Positions 44,462-52,342 of a stretch of DNA of 54,460 nt are shown in pieces. The notes beneath the pieces were generated by a model. It was not told the origin of the DNA, made no database searches, and saw only the letters and a program-made list of their open reading frames with translations. The first letter of the stretch is position 1. Each line of letters opens with the position of its first letter. The position numbers were made by a program, and so were the translations under genes. This DNA is from Alphaproteobacteria bacterium (lineage in GTDB: Bacteria > Pseudomonadota > Alphaproteobacteria > Rhodobacterales > Rhodobacteraceae): NCBI GenBank assembly GCA_030425185.1, contig JAUIAU010000020.1, forward strand, positions 1-54,460, read 5' to 3'.

Positions 44462-44500
44462 GGGTCGGTTCCTTCAATGGTTGTAGGACTTTGAGGGCTG

Positions 44501-44529
44501 AAAATACAGGCAGTTCCCGGGGCGTTCAA
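44501..44529 (-). promoter_or_regulatory. Promoter of infC
   Basis: Minus-strand TTGAAC (44529-44524) and TATTTT (44506-44501) are separated by 17 bp, about 40 bases upstream of the infC start. Both hexamers match sigma70 consensus at four or five positions. Confidence 0.6.
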
Positions 44530-44569
44530 GCGGTGTCTCGCCGGGCGGGCGGACCTGTTGCACAAGGGC

Positions 44570-44598
44570 TTGTTGCAGCGCAGCGCGCGGCGCATATG
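44570..44598 (+). promoter_or_regulatory. Possible promoter of the repeat lipoprotein gene
   Basis: TTGTTG (44570-44575) and CATATG (44593-44598) with a 17-bp spacer, 44 bp before the ATG at 44643. It is divergent from the infC promoter, 40 bp away. Confidence 0.4.
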
Positions 44599-44642
44599 AC
44601 GGGCAGCAAATCCTCCTTCTCACCGACATTCCGGAGTTCCCG

Positions 44643-45617
44643 ATGCGTGCCCTGCCGCTGACCCTGACCGCGCTGCTTCTGCTTTCCGCCTGCTGGGGCG
44701 AGGACGAAACCGCCGAGACCGGCACCGAAACCGGCGAGGCCGGGACGATCACCGCGCCCGAGGCGGTGACGGCCGATGCCCCCGCCGTGCCCGCGCCGGT
44801 CGTGATCGCCACGCCCGATCCGGTCCCCGCCGCCGCCCCGGAGGCACCCGCTGACGCCGCAGCCCCGGTTGCCGAGGCCCCGGCCAACCCGGCACCGGTG
44901 ACCGAGACCGCCCCCGCGACGGCCAGCACCCGGAACCAGAGCGGTCTCAGCACCGGCGCGGCCGTTGCCATCGGCGCCGCGGCCCTGGCGGTGGGTGCCG
45001 CCGTGATCGCCGAGCGCAACCAGCAGGCCGAGGAAGAAGCGGCCGCTGCGGCCGCGGCTTCGGCCGGGGACGCCCCGGCTGCGGACGCGACACCCGCGCC
45101 GGACGCGGCCGCGCCTGAAGCGGCCCCCGCAGTGGAAGAGACCGTGACCGAGACCCCGGCTGCCGAAGCGCCTGCGACCGAGACCGCTGAGACCCCGGCC
45201 GCCGAGGCACCCGCGACCGAGACCGCTAAGACCCCGGCCGCCGACGCGCCTGCGACCGAGGCCGCTGAAACCCCGGCCGCCGAAGCGCCTGCGACCGAGA
45301 CCGCCGAGACCCCGGCTGCCGAGGCACCCGCGACCGAGACCGCCGAAACCCCGGCCGCCGAAGCACCCGCGACCGAGACCGCCGAGACCCCGGCTGCCGA
45401 AGTGCCCGCGACCGAAACCGCCGAGGCCCCGGCCGACCTGAACACCATCTTCAGCGTCGACGGGTTCGACTACGACAAGGCCGTGGCCGCCATCGAGGCG
45501 TCCAGCCTCGGCGCCGAGGACAAGGCCGCCGCCCTCGTCGCGCTGGAGTTCGCGAACACGAACCCGGACCTGCTCGACGCCGTTCTGGTCGAGACGCGCG
45601 CGCGCCTCGGTCTCTGA
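44643..45617 (+). CDS. Repeat-bearing lipoprotein (324 aa)
   Basis: The N-terminal signal ends in lipobox LLSAC (Cys17), implying a lipidated envelope protein. A Pro/Ala/Glu-rich stretch follows, then a hydrophobic helix (GAAVAIGAAALAVGAAVIAE, about 106-124), an Ala-rich segment, and seven consecutive 13-residue units TPAAEAPATETAE at about 171-261. The last 60 residues (FSVDGFDYDKAVAAIEASSL) look like a small helical domain of the type that may bind envelope components. Unknown function. RBS CGGAG precedes ATG 44643. A hairpin at 45632-45663 ends the unit. Confidence 0.75.
   Translation: MRALPLTLTALLLLSACWGEDETAETGTETGEAGTITAPEAVTADAPAVPAPVVIATPDPVPAAAPEAPADAAAPVAEAPANPAPVTETAPATASTRNQSGLSTGAAVAIGAAALAVGAAVIAERNQQAEEEAAAAAAASAGDAPAADATPAPDAAAPEAAPAVEETVTETPAAEAPATETAETPAAEAPATETAKTPAADAPATEAAETPAAEAPATETAETPAAEAPATETAETPAAEAPATETAETPAAEVPATETAEAPADLNTIFSVDGFDYDKAVAAIEASSLGAEDKAAALVALEFANTNPDLLDAVLVETRARLGL
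45153..45425 (+). repeat. Seven in-frame 39-bp tandem repeats
   Basis: Seven 39-bp units encoding TPAAEAPATETAE variants: units differ by a few synonymous and conservative changes (Lys for Glu, Asp for Glu, Val for Ala). Such arrays often vary in copy number between strains. Confidence 0.85.
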
Positions 45618-45631
45618 CCGGGGGCTTTCCA

Positions 45632-45663
45632 TTGCCCGGCCGCTGACCTAGCGTGCCGGGCAA
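45632..45663 (+). terminator. 9-bp hairpin between lipoprotein and PLP-enzyme genes
   Basis: TTGCCCGGC (45632-45640) and GCCGGGCAA (45655-45663) are a perfect inverted repeat with a 14-base loop, located 15 bp after the lipoprotein stop and 22 bp before the next start. It may be a terminator or an operator of the downstream gene. Confidence 0.5.
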
Positions 45664-45685
45664 ATCCTGACCCCCGGAGACGACC

Positions 45686-46792
45686 ATGACCGACGACGAC
45701 CTGCGCGCAGCCGCCCTCCTGCACCTGCGGGCCCGGACGGCGGCCAAGGGCGATCCCGTGCCCGAACCGCTGGTCATGGCGGCGATGTATCACCTGCCCG
45801 GCGACCCGCGCGGGGTGAACGGCTACGGGCGCTCGGAGAACCCGACCTGGGAGGGGCTGGAGGCCGCGCTCGGTCACCTCGAGGACGCGCCCTGCGTGGC
45901 GTTCCCGTCGGGGATGGGGGCGATCTCGGCGGCGCTGATGGCGACGCTGCGGGCCGGTGACCGGCTGATCCTGCCCTCGGATGGCTACTACACCGTGCGC
46001 AACCTCGTCGGGCAATTCCTCGAAGGGCTGGGCGTGACGGTCGAGACCCGGCCCACCGTGCATTTCCTCGACGCGGGCTTCGAGGGGGCGGCGGTCGTCT
46101 ATGTCGAGACGCCGTCGAACCCGGGCCTCGACCTGTGCGATCTCGGTGCCATCGTCCGGGCCGCCCACGCGGCGGGGGCCCGGGTGATCGTCGACAACAC
46201 GACGATGACGCCCTTTGGCCAGCGCCCGCTCGACCTCGGCGCCGATCTGGTCGTGGCCGCCGACACCAAGGCCCCGAACGGCCATTCGGACGTGCTGATG
46301 GGACATGTTGCCAGCCGCGACGCGGACCTGCTGGCCCGGGTGAAGGACTGGCGCAAGGTCTCGGGCGCGATCCCGGGGCCGATGGAGGCGTGGCTGGCGC
46401 TGCGCGGGCTGGAAACGCTGGAACTGCGCTTCGACCGCATGTGCCGCTCGGCCCAGGTCATCGCCGAACGGCTGGCGGATCACCCCAAGGTGCAGGCGGT
46501 CCGGTTTCCGGGCCTGCCGGAAGATCCCGCGCATGCGCTGGCGCGGCAACAGATGACCCGCTTCGGCTTCCTGATCGGGCTGACACTCGCGGACGAGGCC
46601 ACCGCCGAGCGCTTCATTGACGGATGCGCCCTGCTGCAACCGGCGACGTCCTTCGGCGGGGTTCACTCCTCGGCCGAACGCCGGGCGCGCTGGGGCGACG
46701 CGGTGCCGGCGGGGTTCGTGCGGCTGTCGATCGGGATCGAGCCGGTCGAGGCGCTGTGGCAGTCCCTCGCGGCGGCGCTCGACGCCGCCTGA
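45686..46792 (+). CDS. Cys/Met metabolism PLP-dependent enzyme (cystathionine gamma-lyase/beta-lyase-like)
   Basis: A 368-aa member of the trans-sulfuration PLP family. Lys195 in AADTKAPNGHSDVLMGHV is the PLP lysine; the segment VVYVETPSNPGLDLCDLGAI, the GYGRSENPTWEGLEAALGHL start, and SFGGVHSSAERRARW complete the family pattern. The missing Tyr-rich substrate loops of MetB make lyase more likely than synthase, but exact substrate cannot be fixed. ATG 45686 is preceded by GGAGACGACC. It converges with fpr, 15 bp apart. A sulfur-metabolism role would suit the neighbouring cys operon. Confidence 0.85.
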   Translation: MTDDDLRAAALLHLRARTAAKGDPVPEPLVMAAMYHLPGDPRGVNGYGRSENPTWEGLEAALGHLEDAPCVAFPSGMGAISAALMATLRAGDRLILPSDGYYTVRNLVGQFLEGLGVTVETRPTVHFLDAGFEGAAVVYVETPSNPGLDLCDLGAIVRAAHAAGARVIVDNTTMTPFGQRPLDLGADLVVAADTKAPNGHSDVLMGHVASRDADLLARVKDWRKVSGAIPGPMEAWLALRGLETLELRFDRMCRSAQVIAERLADHPKVQAVRFPGLPEDPAHALARQQMTRFGFLIGLTLADEATAERFIDGCALLQPATSFGGVHSSAERRARWGDAVPAGFVRLSIGIEPVEALWQSLAAALDAA

Positions 46793-46807
46793 GGCGCCGC
46801 GCGCGGC

Positions 46808-47635
46808 TCAGCCGACGAAGGCCTTTTCCACCACGTAATGCGCTGGCTCGGAGTTCGCGCCCTCGGTCAGGCCGTAGCTTTCCATCAGCGCCTTGATGTC
46901 GAGGTTGAAGGCGAGGCTGCCGCAGACCATCGCGCGGTCCGTCGCCGGGTCGATGCCCGGCAGCCCCAGGTCGCGGAACACCGTGCCGTCCTGCATCAGC
47001 GTGGTGATGCGGCCCATCTTCGGGCTCGGCTCGCGGGTAGTGGTCGGGTAATAGGTCAGCTTGGCGAGATGCTCCTCGCCGAGCAGTTCCTGCATCATCT
47101 CGTCCGTCCGCAGGCTGTCGATCAGGCGGCGGCCATACTCCAGTTCGGCCACTTCGCGGCAGGTGTGGGTGACGATGACCTGGTCGAATTTCTCGTAGGT
47201 TTCCGGGTCGCGCAGCAGCGAGGCGAAGGGTGCAAACCCGGTCCCGGTGGCGAAGAACCAGACCCGCTTGCCGGGCAGCAGCGCGTCATGCACCAGCGTG
47301 CCCACGGGTTTCGGACGCAGGATGATCTCGTCACCGGGCTGGATGTGTTGCAGCCGCGAGGTCAGCGGGCCGTCCTGCACCTTGATCGAGTAGAACTCCA
47401 GCTCGTCCGCCCAGGCGGGCGAGGCGATGGAATAGGCCCGCAGCAGCGGCTTGCCGTCGTCCTTGAGCAGACCGATCATCACGAACTCGCCGGACCGGAA
47501 CCGCAGGGTGCGCGGGCGCTCGACCTTGAAACTGAAGAGCCGGTCGGTCCAGTGCGTGACCTCCGTCACCACGGCGGCATCGGGAAGATGCGCGGGTTTC
47601 GCGGCGGGCACCGTCACTTGCGTCTGTTCGTTCAT
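46808..47635 (-). CDS. fpr: Ferredoxin--NADP+ reductase
   Basis: A 275-aa flavoprotein shuttling electrons between NADPH and ferredoxin/flavodoxin. The FAD motif PLLRAYSIASPAWADELEFY, the NADP region FFATGTGFAPFASLLRDPET and C-terminal CGSLAFNLDIKALMESYGLTE are present, with the terminal tyrosine replaced by the HYVVEKAFVG ending typical of the subclass I bacterial enzymes. RBS CGGAG precedes ATG 47635. It has its own promoter (47667-47695) but lies directly after the cys operon. Confidence 0.93.
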   Translation of the reverse strand: MNEQTQVTVPAAKPAHLPDAAVVTEVTHWTDRLFSFKVERPRTLRFRSGEFVMIGLLKDDGKPLLRAYSIASPAWADELEFYSIKVQDGPLTSRLQHIQPGDEIILRPKPVGTLVHDALLPGKRVWFFATGTGFAPFASLLRDPETYEKFDQVIVTHTCREVAELEYGRRLIDSLRTDEMMQELLGEEHLAKLTYYPTTTREPSPKMGRITTLMQDGTVFRDLGLPGIDPATDRAMVCGSLAFNLDIKALMESYGLTEGANSEPAHYVVEKAFVG

Positions 47636-47666
47636 CTGTCAACTCCGCCTTACAGGCTCTCGCTCT

Positions 47667-47695
47667 TACATACGCGGAATTCCTCCCGCGTCCAA
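47667..47695 (-). promoter_or_regulatory. Promoter of fpr
   Basis: Minus-strand TTGGAC (47695-47690) and TATGTA (47672-47667) are separated by 17 bp; the ATG follows 31 bases later. The spacer contains a GGAATTCC palindrome, a potential operator. Confidence 0.55.
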
Positions 47696-47702
47696 TCGTG
47701 TG

Positions 47703-48095
47703 TCAGCCGCGCAGGCGCGACTGATGGTCGTGGGCCCGCCAGTCCGCCCGGAACCGCCACTGGTCCTCGGGCTGGCGGCGGGCGATGTCGGCCGGGATCT
47801 CGACCTCGTCGAAGCCCGCGCGGCGCGCCATCGCGTACTGGTCGGCCACCAGCGGCCCGGCCGCGCGCAGCCGCCCGGTAAAGCCCGCAAGCCGCAGTTG
47901 CCGCCCCAGCGTGAAGCCGCGTCCATCCGCGAAGGACGCGAAGCACACCCGGATCGCGTCCCGGCCCGACAGGTCGCAGGGCAGGGCATCGCCGCCGTCG
48001 AGGTCGTGAAAGACCGTGCCGTCGTCCGGGCCGAAGCCCGCATCGGTGACGATCACCGGGGCGATGTCGTTCGCCAGTGTGTCGATCACGCTCAT
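47703..48095 (-). CDS. DUF934 protein
   Basis: A 130-aa protein of DUF934, a family that is regularly co-located with cysI/cysH in alpha- and betaproteobacteria and probably supports sulfite reduction. Conserved features: DLDGGDALPCDLSGRDAIR, SFADGRGFTLGRQLRLAGF and the PADIARRQPEDQWRFRADWR segment. ATG 48095 overlaps the cysH stop by four bases. Exact function unknown. Confidence 0.85.
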   Translation of the reverse strand: MSVIDTLANDIAPVIVTDAGFGPDDGTVFHDLDGGDALPCDLSGRDAIRVCFASFADGRGFTLGRQLRLAGFTGRLRAAGPLVADQYAMARRAGFDEVEIPADIARRQPEDQWRFRADWRAHDHQSRLRG

Positions 48096-48835
48096 GCGGC
48101 GTCCTCCTCGCTGCGGCGGATCACGCCGTTTGCGCCGAAATGAATGCCGCACTCGGTCTTGGCGCTGCCGCGCCAGCGCCCGGCGCGCGGGTCCTCGCCC
48201 GCCGCGACCCGGCTGGTGCAGGGCGCGCAGCCGATCGACGGGAAACCCTGCGCCACCAGGGGATGGCGCGGCAGGCGGTTGTTGACGATGTAGTCCTGCA
48301 CGTCGCCCCGGTCCCAGTGGGCGAGCGGGTTGATCTTGATCCGGTTGCCGTCCGGGTCCGGCTCGAAAAAGTCGAGCGTGGCACGGGCGCCGCCCTGGAA
48401 CCGCTTGCGACCGGTGATCCAGCCGTCGAAGGGCGCGAGCGCCGCCGCCAGCGGGCGGGTCTTGCGCAGGGCGCAGCAGGCGTCCGGGTCGGACTGGTGC
48501 AGCACACCGTCCGGGTCCTGCGCCAGCACCTCGGCCCGGTCCGGAGAGAGGCGCCGCACATCGGTCAGCCCGAGGCGTCCGGCAAGGTCTTCCTGGTATT
48601 TGATGGTTTCAGGAAACAGCATTTCGGTGTCCAGAAACACCACCGGCAGCGACGGCTCCATGATCGAGATCAAGTGCAGAAGCACCACCGACTCGGCCCC
48701 GAAGGACGACACCAGCGCCAGCTCGCCCGACAGCGGGTCCTTCAGCGCATGTTCCAGCACCGCCACCGCCCCGTGATGGCGGTAGCGGGCGTTCAGGTCG
48801 GCGGCGCGCTGGTGCGGGGACAGGTCAAGCGGCAT
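48092..48835 (-). CDS. cysH: Phosphoadenylyl-/adenylyl-sulfate reductase (APS-reductase type)
   Basis: Reduces activated sulfate to sulfite. The 247-aa protein has the substrate loop SSFGAESVVLLHLI and FLDTEMLFPET, and the catalytic Cys229 in TECGIHFG. Cysteine pairs Cys120-Cys121 (DACCALRK) and Cys203/Cys206 (GCAPCTS) are present; these four residues bind a 4Fe-4S cluster in APS reductases, so adenylyl-sulfate is the likely substrate instead of PAPS. ATG 48835 (MPLDLSPHQR) overlaps the cysI end by 11 bases. Confidence 0.9.
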   Translation of the reverse strand: MPLDLSPHQRAADLNARYRHHGAVAVLEHALKDPLSGELALVSSFGAESVVLLHLISIMEPSLPVVFLDTEMLFPETIKYQEDLAGRLGLTDVRRLSPDRAEVLAQDPDGVLHQSDPDACCALRKTRPLAAALAPFDGWITGRKRFQGGARATLDFFEPDPDGNRIKINPLAHWDRGDVQDYIVNNRLPRHPLVAQGFPSIGCAPCTSRVAAGEDPRAGRWRGSAKTECGIHFGANGVIRRSEEDAA

Positions 48836-50492
48836 CGCGCTGGCCCTCCGCACCGTAGAGCGCCGCCTTGAAGGGCGCGGGTCCGAGCCGGCGGTAAGCG
48901 GCAAGGAAGCTCTCGTCGCGGCCGTGGCGCAGGTCGAGATAGGCCAGCAGCAGCCGCTCCAGCGCGGGGATCAGCGCTTCGGCCGAGAAGCCGGGCCCGG
49001 CGCGTTCGCCGATGGCGGCGGTCTCGGTGTGGTCGCCGCCGAGCGTGACCTGGTAGTTTTCCACCCCCGCCCGGTCGAGGCCGAGAATGCCGATATGCCC
49101 CACATGGTGATGGCCGCAGGCGTTGATGCAGCCCGAGATCTTGATCTTCAGGGGGCCGAGATCGTGCTCGATCTTCAGCGCCTCGACCCGCTCCGCGATC
49201 TCCTGCGCAATAGGGATCGAGCGGGCGGTGGCCAGCGCACAGTAATCCATCCCGGGGCAGGCGATGATGTCCGAGGCGAGGCCCACGTTCGCGGTCGCCA
49301 GCCCCGCGTTCCTGAGTGCGCGGTGCAGCGCGGGCAGGTCGGCGCGGGCGACATGGGGCAGGACGATGTTCTGCTCGTGGCTGACGCGCAGCTCGTCGTG
49401 GCCGTAGCGCGCCGCCAGGTCCGCGAGAACCCGCATCTGCCCGGCACTCGCGTCCCCGGGCACCGCGCCGTGCGCCTTCAGGCTGACTGTGACGATGGCG
49501 TGATCGGCGCGCCGGTGGGCCGTCAGGTTGGTGTCGGCGAAGCTGCGGAACATGGGGTCGGTGGCATAGGCGGCGTCGAACGGCCCGGTGTCGCGGGCGG
49601 GCAGGGCAGGCGGCGCGAACTGCGCCTCGATCCCGGCGAGCACCTGCTGGTCGATGCCCGAAAAGGCGGCGCGGCGGGCCGGGAACTCGGCCTCGACCAG
49701 GTCGCGGATGGTGCCGATGCCGTGCTCATGGACGGTGATCTTGATCCGGGCCTTGTACTTGTTGTCCCGCCGTCCGAGACGGTTGTAGACCGCCACGATC
49801 GCTTCGAGATAGGGCAGCAGGTCGGCGCGGGGCAGGAAGTCGCGGATCACCTTCCCGATCATCGGTGTCCGTCCAAGGCCGCCGCCCACGATCACCTCGA
49901 ACCCGGTCTCGCCCCCCCGCGCCACCATCCGCAGGCCGATGTCATGCGCCCGCGTCACGGCGCGGTCGTTGGGCGACCCGGTGACGGCGATCTTGAACTT
50001 GCGCGGCAGGAACTGGAACTCCGGGTGATCGGTGGACCATTGCCGGATCAGTTCGGCCACCGGGCGCGGGTCGGCCAGCTCGTCCGCGGCCGCCCCGGCG
50101 AAGTGGTCTGCGGTCACGTTCCGGATGGTGTTGCCGCTCGTCTGGATCGCGTGCAGCCCGACCTCGGCCAGCGCGTCCAGCATGTCGGGCACGTCCTCAA
50201 GCTTCGGCCAGTTGAACTGGATGTTCTGCCGGGTGGTGAAGTGGCCATAGCCGCGATCCCAACGCTCCGCGATCTCGGCCAGCTTGCGCATCTGCCCGGA
50301 GGACAGCGTGCCATAGGGGATGGCGACCCGCAGCATGTAGGCGTGCAGTTGCAGGTAGAGCCCGTTCATCAGGCGGAACGGCTTGAACTCGTCCTCGGTC
50401 AGCGACCCGTCGAGGCGGCGGGCCACCTGCTGGCGGAACTGCCGATTGCGCTCGGCGAGATAGGCGTGATCGGCGTCGGAGTATGTATACAT
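48825..50492 (-). CDS. cysI: Sulfite reductase hemoprotein subunit (nitrite/sulfite reductase family)
   Basis: A 555-aa siroheme/4Fe-4S enzyme that reduces sulfite to sulfide. Cluster-binding cysteines appear as Cys412 and Cys418 (ACPGMDYC) and Cys455 and Cys459 (CINAC) followed by GHHHVGHIGILG. N-terminal repeat features GYGHFTTRQNIQFNWPKLED and YGHDELRVSHEQNIVLPHV place two pseudo-repeats. The family includes nitrite reductase, but the cys operon context favours sulfite. No cysJ flavoprotein gene is present, so ferredoxin (via Fpr) is a plausible electron donor. Confidence 0.88.
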   Translation of the reverse strand: MYTYSDADHAYLAERNRQFRQQVARRLDGSLTEDEFKPFRLMNGLYLQLHAYMLRVAIPYGTLSSGQMRKLAEIAERWDRGYGHFTTRQNIQFNWPKLEDVPDMLDALAEVGLHAIQTSGNTIRNVTADHFAGAAADELADPRPVAELIRQWSTDHPEFQFLPRKFKIAVTGSPNDRAVTRAHDIGLRMVARGGETGFEVIVGGGLGRTPMIGKVIRDFLPRADLLPYLEAIVAVYNRLGRRDNKYKARIKITVHEHGIGTIRDLVEAEFPARRAAFSGIDQQVLAGIEAQFAPPALPARDTGPFDAAYATDPMFRSFADTNLTAHRRADHAIVTVSLKAHGAVPGDASAGQMRVLADLAARYGHDELRVSHEQNIVLPHVARADLPALHRALRNAGLATANVGLASDIIACPGMDYCALATARSIPIAQEIAERVEALKIEHDLGPLKIKISGCINACGHHHVGHIGILGLDRAGVENYQVTLGGDHTETAAIGERAGPGFSAEALIPALERLLLAYLDLRHGRDESFLAAYRRLGPAPFKAALYGAEGQRDAA

Positions 50493-50511
50493 CAGGTCTT
50501 TCTCCTGCGGA

Positions 50512-50817
50512 TCAATGGAGTTGCGGCGCGTAGCTGCGTGTGGCGGCGAGCGACGGCCCGTCGGCGCGGAAGCGCTCGCGGAAATGCACGGGCTCCGGGC
50601 CCTGCGGACCTTGCGCGATGTCGGCGAGATAGACGCCGACCACCTCGGTGGTTTCCCGCGCCGCGTCGATCAGCTCGATCTGCGCGGCGGCCTCGTCGTC
50701 CCACAGATGGGCGTCGGCGAGGTGCTGTGACCATCTGCCGGACGCGGTGCGCCAGACGACATGGCCGCCGCGCAGGTCGTTGGCGGTGACGGCTTTCAGG
50801 GCGGGACGGCGGGTCAT
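50512..50817 (-). CDS. DUF2849 protein
   Basis: A 101-aa family protein (DUF2849) found between cysG and cysI in alphaproteobacteria. The sequence LKAVTANDLRGGHVVWRTAS and EAAAQIELIDAARETTEVVG is typical; function unknown. Its start overlaps the cysG stop by four bases and cysI begins 19 bp later, so it is embedded in the operon. Confidence 0.85.
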   Translation of the reverse strand: MTRRPALKAVTANDLRGGHVVWRTASGRWSQHLADAHLWDDEAAAQIELIDAARETTEVVGVYLADIAQGPQGPEPVHFRERFRADGPSLAATRSYAPQLH

Positions 50818-52202
50818 GACGCGGTCTCCTGTCGGACGGGGGTCTCGGGAAGGGACAGGGTGTCGGCCGCGCGCGGGGCGAGGCCGTAGAGGATCACGGC
50901 CGCGCCCCGGCAGGCCTGCGCGGCCTCGGGCAGGGTGGCCAGCGTGGCGGGATGGCGTCGTTCGTCGGGGCGGCTGGTGTGCTCGACCAGCGTCACCGGG
51001 GTGGCGGGATCGGCCCCGTGCATCATCAGGCGGCCTTGCAGGAAGCGCGCGCCCTTGCGGCCCATGTAGATCGCGGCGACCGTGCCGGGCCGGGCGAGGC
51101 CGCGCCAGTCCTGCTCGGTGAAGCCGTCGGTGTCATGCCCGGTCAGCAGGCGCAGCGCCGAGTTGCGGCCGCGCTTCGTCAGGCTCTGCCCGAGGCCGGC
51201 GGCGGCGGCGCTGGCGGCGGTGATCCCCGGCACGATGGACCACGGAACTCCCGCCTCGCTCAGGGCGTCGAGTTCCTCGTCCAGCCGCCCATAGACGCCC
51301 GGATCGCCCGCCTTCAGCCGCACGACCTGCGCCCCGGCCTGCGCATGGGCGACCATCAGGCGGTTGATCTCGGTCTGCGGCACGCTCGGACCGAAGCCGG
51401 TCTTGCCGGCGTGGATCAGCGTGGCCTCGCGGCGGGCGAGCTCGAGGATGGCCTGCGGCACGAGGCTGTCGTGGATCACCACGTCCGCCTGGTCCAGCAG
51501 GCGGCGCGCCTTCAGCGTCAGAAGCTGGGGGTCACCGGGACCGGCCCCCACCAGCGCTACGGAGCCAACGCGGGGGGCTGCGGACAGGTGCCGGTCGAGC
51601 AGGGTGTCGAGGGCGGCTTCGGCCCCCTCCGGCCCGGCCTCGGGACCGGCGCGGAAGTAATAGTCGGCCCAGAAGTCGCGCCGCGCGCGGCCCTGCGGCA
51701 GCGCCGCGGCACGGGGCCGGAAGGCCTTGCCGATCCGCGCAAGCGTGCCGAGCACCGGTGACAGCCGCTCTTCCAGGTCCCGCTTGATCGCCCGGGCAAG
51801 GACTGGTGCGGCTCCCTCGGTGCCGATCGCCACCACCACCGGGTCGCGGTCCACCAGCGCGGGCGTGAGGAAAGAACTGTCCTCGAGGTTGTCGACCAGG
51901 TTCACCAGCGCGCCGTCGGCCCGCGCCAGACGCGCCACTCGGGCGTCCTCGGCGGCGTCGTCGCTGGCGGCATAGGCGAGGGCGGCGCAGAGCGCGTCGC
52001 CGGGACCGAAGGGACGCCGGCGCAGGGTCAGGCGGCCCGCTGCGGCCCAGTCGGCAATCTCGGGGGCGGGGTCGGGCGCGAAGACGGTCACGCGCGCTTC
52101 GGTCCGCAGCAGAAGCCGGAGCTTGGCCAGCGCGGTCTCGCCGCCCCCGGCCAGGGCGATCCGCCGTCCGGCGGTGTCGAGAAAGATCGGGAAATGCCGC
52201 AT
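50814..52202 (-). CDS. cysG: Siroheme synthase (bifunctional CysG-type)
   Basis: Makes siroheme, the cofactor of CysI. The N-terminal domain (residues 1-200) is a precorrin-2 dehydrogenase/sirohydrochlorin ferrochelatase (PIFLDTAGRRIALAGGGETA, with NAD-binding GGG); residues about 215-455 are uroporphyrinogen-III methyltransferase (VALVGAGPGDPQLLTLKARR, VVRLKAGDPGVYGRLDEELD). 462 aa, normal. ATG 52202 has CGGAGG six bases upstream; the frame up to 52316 contains no SD and runs across the divergent promoter region. It is the first gene of the cys operon. Confidence 0.94.
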   Translation of the reverse strand: MRHFPIFLDTAGRRIALAGGGETALAKLRLLLRTEARVTVFAPDPAPEIADWAAAGRLTLRRRPFGPGDALCAALAYAASDDAAEDARVARLARADGALVNLVDNLEDSSFLTPALVDRDPVVVAIGTEGAAPVLARAIKRDLEERLSPVLGTLARIGKAFRPRAAALPQGRARRDFWADYYFRAGPEAGPEGAEAALDTLLDRHLSAAPRVGSVALVGAGPGDPQLLTLKARRLLDQADVVIHDSLVPQAILELARREATLIHAGKTGFGPSVPQTEINRLMVAHAQAGAQVVRLKAGDPGVYGRLDEELDALSEAGVPWSIVPGITAASAAAAGLGQSLTKRGRNSALRLLTGHDTDGFTEQDWRGLARPGTVAAIYMGRKGARFLQGRLMMHGADPATPVTLVEHTSRPDERRHPATLATLPEAAQACRGAAVILYGLAPRAADTLSLPETPVRQETAS

Positions 52203-52230
52203 CGCCGCCTCCGGGGGTAGTTTCTTGCCC

Positions 52231-52305
52231 GGAATATAGAACAAAGTCCCGGTTGACCGGGAGGTGCAGGCGGGAATAAGGAATACTGTCCCTCTGACCG
52301 CGAGG
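52231..52305. promoter_or_regulatory. Pair of 42-bp-spaced direct repeats between cysG and the Lrp gene
   Basis: R1 (52231-52264) and R2 (52273-52305) share GGAATA-N2-GAA-N1-A-N2-GTCCC, then TGACCG and GAGG. Their starts are exactly 42 bp apart, four helical turns. A plausible plus-strand promoter (TTGACC at 52254, ATAAGG at 52277) and a minus-strand TATATT on R1 lie within. They are the natural candidates for binding by the adjacent Lrp/AsnC regulator. Confidence 0.55.
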
Positions 52306-52342
52306 GTGCGGGACACCGTCCGGGATCAGGAGGAGATGCAGA

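Noticed and set aside
45153-45425. Tandem repeat array as a possible CRISPR
   Set aside because: The units are contiguous with no unique spacers and remain in frame in a lipoprotein gene.
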